From Hyalangium gracile (GTDB lineage: Bacteria > Myxococcota > Myxococcia > Myxococcales > Myxococcaceae), in the NCBI RefSeq assembly GCF_020103725.1, contig NZ_JAHXBG010000015.1, forward strand, positions 202,105 to 266,104: a DNA stretch of 64,000 nucleotides, read 5' to 3'. Below are positions 30,046 to 37,902 of this stretch, in pieces. The translations under genes and the position numbers were made by a program. Numbering within the stretch: the first letter of the stretch is position 1; each line of letters opens with the position of its first letter. Below the pieces are notes generated by a model. The model saw nothing but the letters and a program-made list of their open reading frames with translations. It was not told the DNA's origin and ran no database searches.

Positions 30046-32745
30046 ATGCGCGACGAGGAGCTGCTGGAGGCCCTGGAGATCCGTTCCGGCTCGCCCGGAG
30101 CGGGAGAGGTCTACCCCGCCGTCAGTGCGCCGCCCGTTCAAACCCAGCCCACCGCGCCGCTGCGCCGGCCCTCCGTGGACGAGGCAGAGAAGGTGGCGGT
30201 CGCGGAATGGCAGCCACCGCCCTGCCGCGAAGTGCCGGCGCCCGGCCGCACCGTGGCCGGGCGCTACACGGTGCTGGAGCGGCTCGGTGAGGGCGGCATG
30301 AGCGTGGTGCTGGCCGCCTATGACGCGCGGCTGGACCGACGCGTGGCCCTCAAGCTGCTGCGCATGGAGGCCAACCCGGACGACGTCCATCCGGAGCTGC
30401 GCATGGTGCGAGAGGCGCAGGCCATGGCCCGCCTCAACCACCCGCACGTGGTGGCAGTCTACGACTCGGGGCAGCTGGAGGACGGCTCGTTCTTCATCGC
30501 CATGGAGTACGTGGAGGGCCAGACGCTGCGCCAGTGGTGCAAGGAGAAGCCTCGCTCCTGGCGCGAGGTGCTGGAGATCTTCCAGCTCGCCGGCAGCGGA
30601 CTGGCCGCCGCGCACGCCGCGGGCCTCGTGCACCGCGACTTCAAGCCGGACAATGTGCTGGTGGGCCGGGACGGGCGCGTGCGCGTGACGGACTTCGGCG
30701 TGGCGAGACCGGTGTCCCGCCCCGACACGCCTCCCCTCCCCGTGCCCCCACCCCTGCCGCCCGGCGCCTGGGACACCGCGCTCACCCTGCCGGGCTACGT
30801 GGTGGGCACTCCCCGCTACCTGGCTCCCGAGCTGTTCGCCGGCGCCCCGGCGGACACGCGCAGCGATCTGTTCTCCTTCTGCGTGGCCCTCTACGAGGCC
30901 CTCTGTGGCCAGCCGGCCTTCTCGGGGCCTCCGGACAGCACCCCCGTCACCCCGCCTCCAGCCCACCTGCCCGCCTGGCTGATGCGGGCCGTGCTCCAGG
31001 GGCTGTCCGCCGATCCCACGCAGCGCCCTGCCTCCATGCCCGCGCTGCTGAAGGCGCTGGCGGAGCATCCCGCCATCCGCCGCGATGCCCGGCTCCGGAT
31101 GGCCGCCGTGGGGGTGGCGATGGTGGCGATGGTGGCGCTGGCGGCCTGGGGCTGGCTGGGCCAGCAGGAGCAGGCGCCGGACTGCTCTCACATGGAGCGC
31201 AGGCTGGCCGGCATCTGGGATGCCGGAGTCCAGCAGCGGGTGCGGCAGGCCCTGGAGGGTACCGGGCTGCCCTACGCGCCCGCCACCGCCGAGCGCGTGT
31301 CCTCGGCGCTGGACGACTACGCCCGCACCTGGGCGCGCATGCGTGGCGAGGCGTGCGGGGCGGCTCGGGAGCAGGCGGGGACGCCTCGGAGCCTCGCGGT
31401 GCTGCAGGAGTACTGCCTCGAGCGGCGGCGCAGCCAGCTCCGCGCGCTCACCGAGCTGCTGGGGCGAGACTCGGACCCGGAGCTGCTGCCTCGCGCGGTG
31501 GAAGCCGCCCAGGGGCTGCCTCCGCTGGAGTACTGCGCGGATGCCCAGTCGCTGACGGCCGCCGTGCCTCCGCCGGAGGATCCCGAGCTCCGGGCCAGGG
31601 TCGAGGCCCTCCAGGAGGACGTGGACCGGCTGGAGGCGCTGTACGAGGCGGGCAAGTACTCGGAGGGCATGGGGTTTGGCGCCCGGCTGCTGCCGCAGGT
31701 GGCCCAGGTGGACTTCCCCGCCCTGCATGCGCGGGCGCTGTACCAGCTGGCCCAGAACCTGGAAGGCGCCGGAGAGTTCAAGCAGGCCGAGGCTCGCGTG
31801 CGCGAGGCCATCCCCCTGGCCGCCCAGGGCCGGGACGATGCGCTGCAGTCGCGCGCCTGGGGCCTGCTCACCCTGGTGCTGGGGGCCCGCCAGGGCCGCT
31901 TCGCGGAGGCGCAGGGCCTGGAGCTCATCACCGCCTCGGCCGCGGCTCGCACCGAGGATCCCCTGGCCCGCGCCGAGGCGCTCAACGCCCTGGGCACGCT
32001 GATGAACGGCGTGGATCGCTACGACGAGGCCCAGCGGCTCTTCGAGGAGGCCCTGGCGCTCTGGCAGCAGGTGCGCGGGCCGCGACATCCCTACGTCGCG
32101 GGCTTCCGCAGCAACCTGGGCGTCGTCCTGCTCATGCGAGGAGAGTACGAGGCGGCTCGGGTACACATCGAGGGCGCGCAGAGCCTCTGGGAGGAAGTGC
32201 TGGGACCGGAGCACCCCTACCTGGTCCACTCGCTCCTCAGCCTGGGCCAGGTGCACGCGCGCCTGGGCCACCCCCAGGAGGCGCTGGCGAAGCTCGATCG
32301 CGCGCTGGCCCTCGTCGACGAGGTGCTGGGCCCGGAGCACCCCTACCGCACCGGGCCCCTCACCGTGCAGGGCCAGGTGCTCACCGAGCTGGGGCGCTAC
32401 GCGGAGGCGGAGCAGCGCCATCAGCAGGCGCTGGCGCTGTTCGAGAAGGTGCTGGGCCCCGAGCACCCGAGCATCTCCGAGCCCCTGCTCGGCCTGGGCC
32501 AGCTGCGGCGGCTCCAGGGCCAGCCCGCCGAGGCGCTGCCCCTGCTGGAGCGAGCCCTGGGCACCGCCCAGGGCTCCACCCGCGCCGAGGTGCAGTTCGA
32601 GCTGGCCCAGGCGCTCTGGAGCGCCCGTGCCGGGGACCCGCGCGCCCGGCAGCTGGCCTCGCAGGCGCACGAGCACTGGCAGCGCCTGGGGCACCCCGAG
32701 AAGGCCCGGACCGAGCAGTGGCTGGCCGCGCACCCGGGGCCTTGA
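30046..32745 (+). CDS. Ser/Thr protein kinase with TPR region
   Basis: An 899-residue membrane-anchored kinase. The Hanks-type domain (about 70-335) has LGEGGMSVV, Lys in VALKLL (about 101), catalytic HRDFKPDN (about 196), DFGVARP and a VGTPRYLAPEL activation end. One transmembrane helix lies at about 350-372, then a region of unknown type and about eight tetratricopeptide repeats (about 525-890) with the recurrent GPEHPY(L/R) turn of myxobacterial TPRs. The TPRs would lie on the periplasmic side. Myxobacterial kinases of this type control development and metabolism. ATG 30046 has GGGAAG upstream; a GTG at 29989 would add 19 residues. Confidence 0.9.
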   Translation: MRDEELLEALEIRSGSPGAGEVYPAVSAPPVQTQPTAPLRRPSVDEAEKVAVAEWQPPPCREVPAPGRTVAGRYTVLERLGEGGMSVVLAAYDARLDRRVALKLLRMEANPDDVHPELRMVREAQAMARLNHPHVVAVYDSGQLEDGSFFIAMEYVEGQTLRQWCKEKPRSWREVLEIFQLAGSGLAAAHAAGLVHRDFKPDNVLVGRDGRVRVTDFGVARPVSRPDTPPLPVPPPLPPGAWDTALTLPGYVVGTPRYLAPELFAGAPADTRSDLFSFCVALYEALCGQPAFSGPPDSTPVTPPPAHLPAWLMRAVLQGLSADPTQRPASMPALLKALAEHPAIRRDARLRMAAVGVAMVAMVALAAWGWLGQQEQAPDCSHMERRLAGIWDAGVQQRVRQALEGTGLPYAPATAERVSSALDDYARTWARMRGEACGAAREQAGTPRSLAVLQEYCLERRRSQLRALTELLGRDSDPELLPRAVEAAQGLPPLEYCADAQSLTAAVPPPEDPELRARVEALQEDVDRLEALYEAGKYSEGMGFGARLLPQVAQVDFPALHARALYQLAQNLEGAGEFKQAEARVREAIPLAAQGRDDALQSRAWGLLTLVLGARQGRFAEAQGLELITASAAARTEDPLARAEALNALGTLMNGVDRYDEAQRLFEEALALWQQVRGPRHPYVAGFRSNLGVVLLMRGEYEAARVHIEGAQSLWEEVLGPEHPYLVHSLLSLGQVHARLGHPQEALAKLDRALALVDEVLGPEHPYRTGPLTVQGQVLTELGRYAEAEQRHQQALALFEKVLGPEHPSISEPLLGLGQLRRLQGQPAEALPLLERALGTAQGSTRAEVQFELAQALWSARAGDPRARQLASQAHEHWQRLGHPEKARTEQWLAAHPGP

Positions 32746-32763
32746 GCCCCAGCCAGGCCTCCG

Positions 32764-33552
32764 TCACGTCAGCGCGAGCAGCTCCGCGGGCTCTTCTTGC
32801 CCCAGGGGCACGATGCGCTGGCTGCGCACCTTGAGCGCCTGTCCCCGAGGCCGACGCACCGCCAGCGCCACCATGTGCCGGGCCGAGGGCCGCAGCTGGG
32901 CGAACTGCCACGCCTCGGGCTCGTCCCTCAGGCGCGGATCGAAGGAGATCCGCGGCAACTGTCCCGGCTGCAGCTCGAACGCGAACTGCTCCAGCGGCAG
33001 CGCCAGCCCCATGCCGCGCGCCTTGATGTACGCCTCCTTCAAGGTCCAGTACTCGAAGAAGCGCTCCTGCTGGTGGCTGGCGGGCAGCGCCCGGAGCGCC
33101 GTCACCTCCGAGCGCGCGAAGTAGGAGTCCGCCAGCCCGACCACCTCTCCCGGGCGCAGCGAGTCCTCCACATCCACGCCCACGTCCGCGTCGAGCGTCA
33201 CCGCGATCACCGCCATCCCGTCCGAGTGGGAGAGGTTGAAGCGCAGCCTCGAGCCGGTCTCCCCCAGCACCTCCGGCCGGCCGTACGCGTTGGTGCGGAA
33301 GGACCACGCCTCGGGAGCCACGGGCGCGTACCGGGACAGCGTGAGCCTCACCAGCGCATGCGAGACGAGGTACTGCCGCTGGTGCCGCTCGAAGTGGAAC
33401 CGCCGCTGCTTCTCACGCTCCTGCGCGCTCAGCACCCGCCCGTATGCCTCGAGCAGTCGCGGCTCGGAGATCTGCTCGGGCTCCGTGAGCCAGACATGGA
33501 CCTCGTCCGAGGCCAGGGACATCAACGCCGGTAGGGAGGAGTTCGCCAGCAT
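32764..33552 (-). CDS. 4'-Phosphopantetheinyl transferase (Sfp type)
   Basis: A 262-residue enzyme that transfers phosphopantetheine from CoA to carrier domains of fatty acid, polyketide or peptide synthases. The signatures are RFNLSHSDG, VGVDVEDS (Mg-binding Asp and Glu, about residues 124-130) and FFEYWTLKEAYIKARG (about 168-182), the pattern of the broad-specificity Sfp/HetI group. Myxobacteria need such enzymes for secondary metabolism; no synthase gene is in this window. Several starts are possible; an ATG at 33579 or 33522 cannot be excluded. It is convergent with the kinase gene. Confidence 0.92.
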   Translation of the reverse strand: MLANSSLPALMSLASDEVHVWLTEPEQISEPRLLEAYGRVLSAQEREKQRRFHFERHQRQYLVSHALVRLTLSRYAPVAPEAWSFRTNAYGRPEVLGETGSRLRFNLSHSDGMAVIAVTLDADVGVDVEDSLRPGEVVGLADSYFARSEVTALRALPASHQQERFFEYWTLKEAYIKARGMGLALPLEQFAFELQPGQLPRISFDPRLRDEPEAWQFAQLRPSARHMVALAVRRPRGQALKVRSQRIVPLGQEEPAELLALT

Positions 33553-33765
33553 CCACGGCCCAGCGAAGCAGGCCCCCACCTCGTTGTCACGCCCCTCGCC
33601 GGGAGCGCCGAGCCATCGGTTTTCTCGAAGCTTTGACCCCGTATTTCCTATTTGCCGAATAGTGAAGTGGTTCCTATTTCAATGGGATGCGGCTCCGCCT
33701 GGGGAGGTGCCAGGCAGGCAGGCATCCAGTCGGCGGTCGAAACCCTCTGAGGAGATGCAGCGACC

Positions 33766-34749
33766 ATGGAATTACACAGTATTGGCAGCCCCCTGCTATG
33801 GGCGGGCTTCATCGGCTTCGTGCTCGCCATGCTCGCCCTGGACCTGGGGGTGTTCCACCGCAGCGCCCACGCGGTGCGCTTCAAGGAAGCGCTCGTCTGG
33901 AGCGCCATCTGGGTGAGCCTGGCGCTGCTGTTCAACCTGGGGATCTGGTGGAAGTTCGGCGCCGAGCCGGGCGTGCAGTTCCTTACCGGCTACCTCATCG
34001 AGAAGTCGCTCTCGATCGACAACATCTTCGTCTTCGTCATCGTCTTCTCGGCGCTGAGGATCCCCGCCATCTACCAGCACCGGGTACTCTTCTGGGGCAT
34101 CCTCAGCGCGCTGGTGCTGCGCGCGATCATGATCTTCGCCGGCGTGGCGATGCTGCAGCGCTTCCACTGGCTCATCTACGTCTTCGGCGCCTTCCTCATC
34201 TTCACGGGCGTGAAGCTGTTCCTCAACCGCAACAAGGAGGATCACCCGGAGAACGGCTGGGCCATGAAGTGGGCCCGCCGCGTCATCCCCTCCACCAGTG
34301 AGTTCGACGGGCACCACTTCTTCACCAAGGAGAACGGCCGGCGGCTGGCCACCCCGCTCTTCATGGCGCTGATGCTGGTGGAGATCACCGATGTCATCTT
34401 CGCGCTGGACTCGATCCCGGCCATCTTCGCCGTCACCCAGGATCCATTCCTCGTCTTCACCTCCAACATCTTCGCCATCCTGGGCCTGCGCTCGCTCTTC
34501 TTCCTGGTGGCGGGCATGGTGGAGAAGTTCAGCTACCTGAAGGTCGGCCTGTCCGCGGTGCTCGTGTTCGTGGGCGCGAAGATGGCGCTGGTGGACTTCG
34601 TGAAGGTGCCGGCCGCCGTCTCGCTGGGCGTCATCGCCACCCTCATCGGCGGCTCCGTGCTGGCCTCGTTCCTCAAGGCGCGCTCCCTGGAGGCCGCCAA
34701 CAAGGACCGGCAGCCGGCGCCCGGCCCCACCGTCTCGAACACGCCCTAG
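33766..34749 (+). CDS. TerC-family integral membrane protein
   Basis: A 327-residue protein with about eight to nine transmembrane helices. Family marks are FVLAMLALDLGVFHR, YLIEKSLSIDNIFVF, LMLVEITDVIFALDSIPAIFA and LRSLFFLVAGMVEKF. The acidic residues in helices are the conserved metal-related set of TerC/Alx proteins, which help with tellurite tolerance, manganese homeostasis and metalation of exported proteins. GAGGAG lies about 10 bases before the ATG. The 213-base divergent gap upstream lacks a convincing riboswitch (see rejected items). The stop overlaps the convergent YacL-like stop by 4 bases. Confidence 0.93.
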   Translation: MELHSIGSPLLWAGFIGFVLAMLALDLGVFHRSAHAVRFKEALVWSAIWVSLALLFNLGIWWKFGAEPGVQFLTGYLIEKSLSIDNIFVFVIVFSALRIPAIYQHRVLFWGILSALVLRAIMIFAGVAMLQRFHWLIYVFGAFLIFTGVKLFLNRNKEDHPENGWAMKWARRVIPSTSEFDGHHFFTKENGRRLATPLFMALMLVEITDVIFALDSIPAIFAVTQDPFLVFTSNIFAILGLRSLFFLVAGMVEKFSYLKVGLSAVLVFVGAKMALVDFVKVPAAVSLGVIATLIGGSVLASFLKARSLEAANKDRQPAPGPTVSNTP

Positions 34750-35075
34750 CGGGTGGTCTCCAGGAACTGGAGCCAGGACTCGACCAGCTGCTCGAACTCA
34801 TCCAGCGTCAGCTCGCGCGCGCGGCCCGGGACGGCAAGCTCGCTCTCGATGACCGCGCGCCCCCGGCTCAGCTTCACGCTCCAGGTGTCGCCATCCGCCA
34901 GCCACGAGGAGTGGCTGCCCCGGCGCAGCGCGCGGATGATGTCCAGCAGCCGACGGCAGAGGCGCGGATTGTTGCGGACCTCCTCGGACAGGTAGTTGGC
35001 GAGGATGTCGTCGGGCGGCTCCCCGAAGGCCAGCACCTGCCCGTCCTGGTCCCATGTGAACCGCAACTTGTGCAT
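34746..35075 (-). CDS. UPF0231/YacL-like protein
   Basis: A 109-residue soluble protein. It matches the layout of E. coli YacL (UPF0231): an N-terminal strand pair HKLRFTWDQDGQVLAFGE, NYLSEEVRNNPRLCRRLLDII, then WLADGDTWSVKLSRGRAVIE and a C-terminal helix TLDEFEQLVESWLQFLE. The function of this family is unknown. AGGAG lies 6 bases before ATG 35075 (3 before a second ATG at 35078). The gene ends by overlapping terC by 4 bases. Call rests on pattern similarity only. Confidence 0.6.
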   Translation of the reverse strand: MHKLRFTWDQDGQVLAFGEPPDDILANYLSEEVRNNPRLCRRLLDIIRALRRGSHSSWLADGDTWSVKLSRGRAVIESELAVPGRARELTLDEFEQLVESWLQFLETTR

Positions 35076-35218
35076 CATCGACTCCTGGCCCAGCAGGCCC
35101 AGTGTCGCATGGAGATAACCCGGCCGCGGAACTCTTGCGTGGGGCCCGCGGCCAGGTGTGAGGACCAGCGAATAAGCCCACCCCGGCAACTGACCGCTTC
35201 CAGGCACCCGGAACCCGG

Positions 35219-35269
35219 AAAAAGCGAAAGGTCGTGAGCCCTGGGGAACTCATCCCGGACTCACGACCT
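35219..35269 (-). terminator. Rho-independent terminator of tRNA-Val
   Basis: Going down the minus strand from the tRNA, a perfect 10-bp stem (AGGTCGTGAG with CTCACGACCT, plus-strand 35229-35238 and 35260-35269) is followed by TTTCGCTTTTT. It starts 9 bases after the tRNA 3' end. Confidence 0.8.
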
Positions 35270-35277
35270 CTCGAGAG

Positions 35278-35349
35278 TGGGCGCAGCAGGGTTTGAACCT
35301 GCGACCCCTGCCGTGTGAAGGCAGTGCTCTACCGCTGAGCTATACGCCC
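35278..35349 (-). tRNA. tRNA-Val (anticodon CAC)
   Basis: On the minus strand, 72 bases form a cloverleaf: acceptor GGGCGTA/TGCGCCC, D arm GCTC/GAGC, anticodon arm CTGCC-TTCACAC-GGCAG (anticodon CAC, reading GTG) and T arm GCAGG-TTCAAAC-CCTGC with discriminator A. CCA is not encoded. A terminator follows at once. Confidence 0.97.
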
Positions 35350-35454
35350 GTGGCGCCTTGCGACGCGGGGGTAAATGCCATCCGCCCCCTGACGTGTCAA
35401 CGCTATTCAACCGCGCCTCCCGCCTTTCCATTCCGGCGGGCCCCCCAGGGAGGA

Positions 35455-35733
35455 CTACTCCTCCTTGAGGGCGTCCAGCTTCTCGTCCAGCTCGCGCATG
35501 CGGCGCTTGAGGCTGGAGAGCTTCTTGCCTACGGCCTTGAAGTCGCTCTTGGGGGCGAAGTTGAGGGCGCGCATCAGCTCCTCGTGCCCCTTGTCGAGCG
35601 CCTGCTTGCCCCGCTGCACCTTCCCGATGGCGTTGGCGATCTGCATGGCGCGCTTCTCGTCCGCCATGAGCTTCTCCATCGCCTTGGCCGAGACGCCCAG
35701 GGCCTTCTTCTTCAGCTCGTCTCCAATGCCCAT
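35455..35733 (-). CDS. Small alpha-helical coiled-coil protein
   Basis: A 92-residue, very charged protein that is almost wholly helical, with heptad-like spacing (KKLSSLKRRMRELDEKLDAL at the C-terminal half). No signal peptide or membrane helix. It begins 22 bases after the SCP2 gene and is on the same strand as the Hsp70 gene, so it likely belongs to a three-gene operon. I recognise no family. Confidence 0.72.
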   Translation of the reverse strand: MGIGDELKKKALGVSAKAMEKLMADEKRAMQIANAIGKVQRGKQALDKGHEELMRALNFAPKSDFKAVGKKLSSLKRRMRELDEKLDALKEE

Positions 35734-35755
35734 CCGAGGATGCCTCCGCGGCTCT

Positions 35756-36181
35756 TCATCGTTCGTCGATGAACTCCGTCTTCAGCTGGGCGAAGACGCG
35801 ATCCGCGATGCCTTTGTACCGCATCCGCTCGATGAGCGGCTGCAGATCGCCCTTCACGGCGATGCGGCGCTTGAGCACCGCCTCCACCGGATCCAGGGTG
35901 CCCCTGAGCAGCTCCTTCCACACCGAGTACGGGGCGCGGGCCACATAGGCGGGCTCGAACTCGTCCAGATCGTCCGGATCGTCCAGCACCCGCAGCTTCT
36001 CGAGGCGGCCGTTCTTGGGGACGATGTGGATCACGAAGGTCTTGGCCAGCTTGCCGGGCTCGGCATCCACGATGGCGCCGAAGTCACCCGTCCAGCCCTG
36101 CCCCGCCGCCACGGACTCGTGATCGGCGTTGGTGATCCGCACCGCCTCCTCGCACCACTCCTTGGATGGGAACTTGGGCAT
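35756..36181 (-). CDS. SCP2 sterol-binding domain protein
   Basis: A 141-residue protein of SCP2 type. It begins MPKFPSKEWCEEAVRITNAD, has the IVDAEPGKLAKTF strand and the late helix VEAVLKRRIAVKGDLQPLIER, which form the lipid-binding pocket. SCP2 domains bind sterols, acyl-CoAs or other hydrophobic ligands. It starts 11 bases after the Hsp70 stop, so both are made from one mRNA. Its partner or ligand is not known; a lipid-linked chaperone function is only an idea. Confidence 0.82.
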   Translation of the reverse strand: MPKFPSKEWCEEAVRITNADHESVAAGQGWTGDFGAIVDAEPGKLAKTFVIHIVPKNGRLEKLRVLDDPDDLDEFEPAYVARAPYSVWKELLRGTLDPVEAVLKRRIAVKGDLQPLIERMRYKGIADRVFAQLKTEFIDER

Positions 36182-36192
36182 CGCGTCTCCCG

Positions 36193-37812
36193 CTACCTCC
36201 GGCGGAACACCCGGGTGATGCTGGACAGGAGGCCGCCGCCGTCCTCGCCCTGTCGGGGCTCACGCTCGGTGGGGGGCGGCTCCTTGGGGAGCGCCTCCTC
36301 GATGGCCTTCTTGAGCGCCTCGGGCGTGTCCCGGGTGGCCAGATCCACCTTCTTCATGGTGGAGCCCTCCTCCACCATCACCTGCAGCAGGCACTCCTCC
36401 GTCAGCTTGAAGTCGATCTTCCGGCCAGCGAACGAGGCGGGCAGGCGCACCGTGCCCAGGTACTCGTTGTCGACGATGAGGTCGCTGTCGCCCTGGTAGA
36501 TGTCCAGCTCGATGTGCGGCGAGCTCGCGTCCTTGGGGGCGGGCAGCCGGAAGCTCTTCACCAGGGGGATGAGCGAGTTCTTGTCGATGATGCGCTTGAC
36601 GCGGTTGTTGGGCAGCCCGTAGCCGATGGGCATGGACAGCGCGTCCAGCAGCGTCACCGAGTCGATGCTGCCCAGCGAGTCACCCAGCAGCGCGGCGCCC
36701 AGGGCCACGCACTCGTCCGGGTGGACGCCCTTGCGCGGCGCCTTGCCGAAGTGCTCCTGGATCTTCTGCTGCACCAGCGGCATGCGGCTCTGGCCGCCGA
36801 CGAGGATGATCTCGTCGATGTCCGAGCGCTTGATGCCCTTCTCCTCCAGCACCCGGTCGCAGATCTCGAAGGTGCGGTTGACCAGGTCGCCGGTGAGCGC
36901 GTTGAGCACGTCGCGGGTGAGCGGCATCCGCAGGTCCACCGGCTTGCCCTTGCGCTCCTCGATGAAGGGCAGATCGATGAGGACGTTGAGGCGCAGGGTG
37001 AGATCGATCTTCGCGGCCTCGGCGGCGTTCTTGAGCCGCTGCATGGCGATGGGGCTCTGCGACAGATCGATCTTGTGCTCCTCGTGGAACTTCTCCAGCA
37101 GGTAGTCCATCACCCGGTTGTCGAAGTCCACGCCGCCCAGGAAGGTGTCACCGCCGGTGGCGAGCACCTCGAAGACGTTGCCGGTGAGGTGGAGCACGGA
37201 CACGTCGAAGGTGCCGCCGCCCAGGTCATAGACGAGGATCTTCTGATCCAGGCCGCGGTTGAAGCCGTAGGCCAGCGCGGCGGCGGTGGGCTCGTTGACG
37301 ATGCGCTTGACGTCGAAGCCGGCCAGGCGCCCGGCCTCCTTCACCGCGTTGCGCTGGTTGTCGTTGTAGTAGGCCGGCACGGAGATGACGGCGTCCTGGA
37401 TGGGCCCGCCGAGGAACTGCTCGGCGATGGTCTTCACCTGCCCGAGGATGAGGCTGGCCACGTGCGGCAGCGAGTACGTCTTGCCACCCAGCATCACCGC
37501 GGCGTCCCCGTCGGGGCCCTCGGTGATGTCGTAGTTGAAGTAGCTCTTGAGCTCCTCGACGACCTTGGAGTGGTACTTGCGCCCGATGAGCCGCTTGGTG
37601 CCGTAGAGCGTGTTCTTCGGGTTGGTGATCATCTGGTCCTTGGCGACGCCGCCGACCAGGAGGTCTCCCTTGCCCGAGAGGGCCACCACGGAGGGGAGGA
37701 TCAGGCTGCCGCGATCGGTGGGGACGACCTTCGGGATGCGGTTGCGCACCGACGCGACCAGCGTGTTGGTCGTGCCCAGGTCAATCCCGACGATGCGAGC
37801 TTTGTCCGCCAT
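36193..37812 (-). CDS. Hsp70/DnaK-family protein with short C terminus
   Basis: A 539-residue Hsp70. The ATPase domain (about 1-385) is complete: [54 protein letters not shown] and [13 protein letters not shown]. The peptide-binding beta domain is recognisable but short, and the helical lid of DnaK (another ~100 residues) is missing; the tail is Pro/Glu-rich and ends basic. The canonical DnaK with GrpE/DnaJ is not here, so this is a paralogue. M. xanthus has several such paralogues with roles in motility and development. It is followed by SCP2 and coiled-coil genes. The substrate is unknown. Confidence 0.9.
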   Translation of the reverse strand: MADKARIVGIDLGTTNTLVASVRNRIPKVVPTDRGSLILPSVVALSGKGDLLVGGVAKDQMITNPKNTLYGTKRLIGRKYHSKVVEELKSYFNYDITEGPDGDAAVMLGGKTYSLPHVASLILGQVKTIAEQFLGGPIQDAVISVPAYYNDNQRNAVKEAGRLAGFDVKRIVNEPTAAALAYGFNRGLDQKILVYDLGGGTFDVSVLHLTGNVFEVLATGGDTFLGGVDFDNRVMDYLLEKFHEEHKIDLSQSPIAMQRLKNAAEAAKIDLTLRLNVLIDLPFIEERKGKPVDLRMPLTRDVLNALTGDLVNRTFEICDRVLEEKGIKRSDIDEIILVGGQSRMPLVQQKIQEHFGKAPRKGVHPDECVALGAALLGDSLGSIDSVTLLDALSMPIGYGLPNNRVKRIIDKNSLIPLVKSFRLPAPKDASSPHIELDIYQGDSDLIVDNEYLGTVRLPASFAGRKIDFKLTEECLLQVMVEEGSTMKKVDLATRDTPEALKKAIEEALPKEPPPTEREPRQGEDGGGLLSSITRVFRRR

Positions 37813-37902
37813 GAGAATCGAGAGGCGCTGGCCACAGGAGCCGCGGCACCCTTCACCTCTGTATCACGTCGGAGTCCTGCACGCCCGTTTCTGGCCAACC
37901 GC

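Noticed and set aside
33700..33765. Possible yybP-ykoY manganese riboswitch before terC (GGGGAG and GAAACCCTCTG)
   Set aside because: GGGGAG occurs, but the second conserved loop does not match the GCAAGACC-type element and no P1 stem joins them. A covariance-model search (RF00080) would decide; a significant hit would reverse this.
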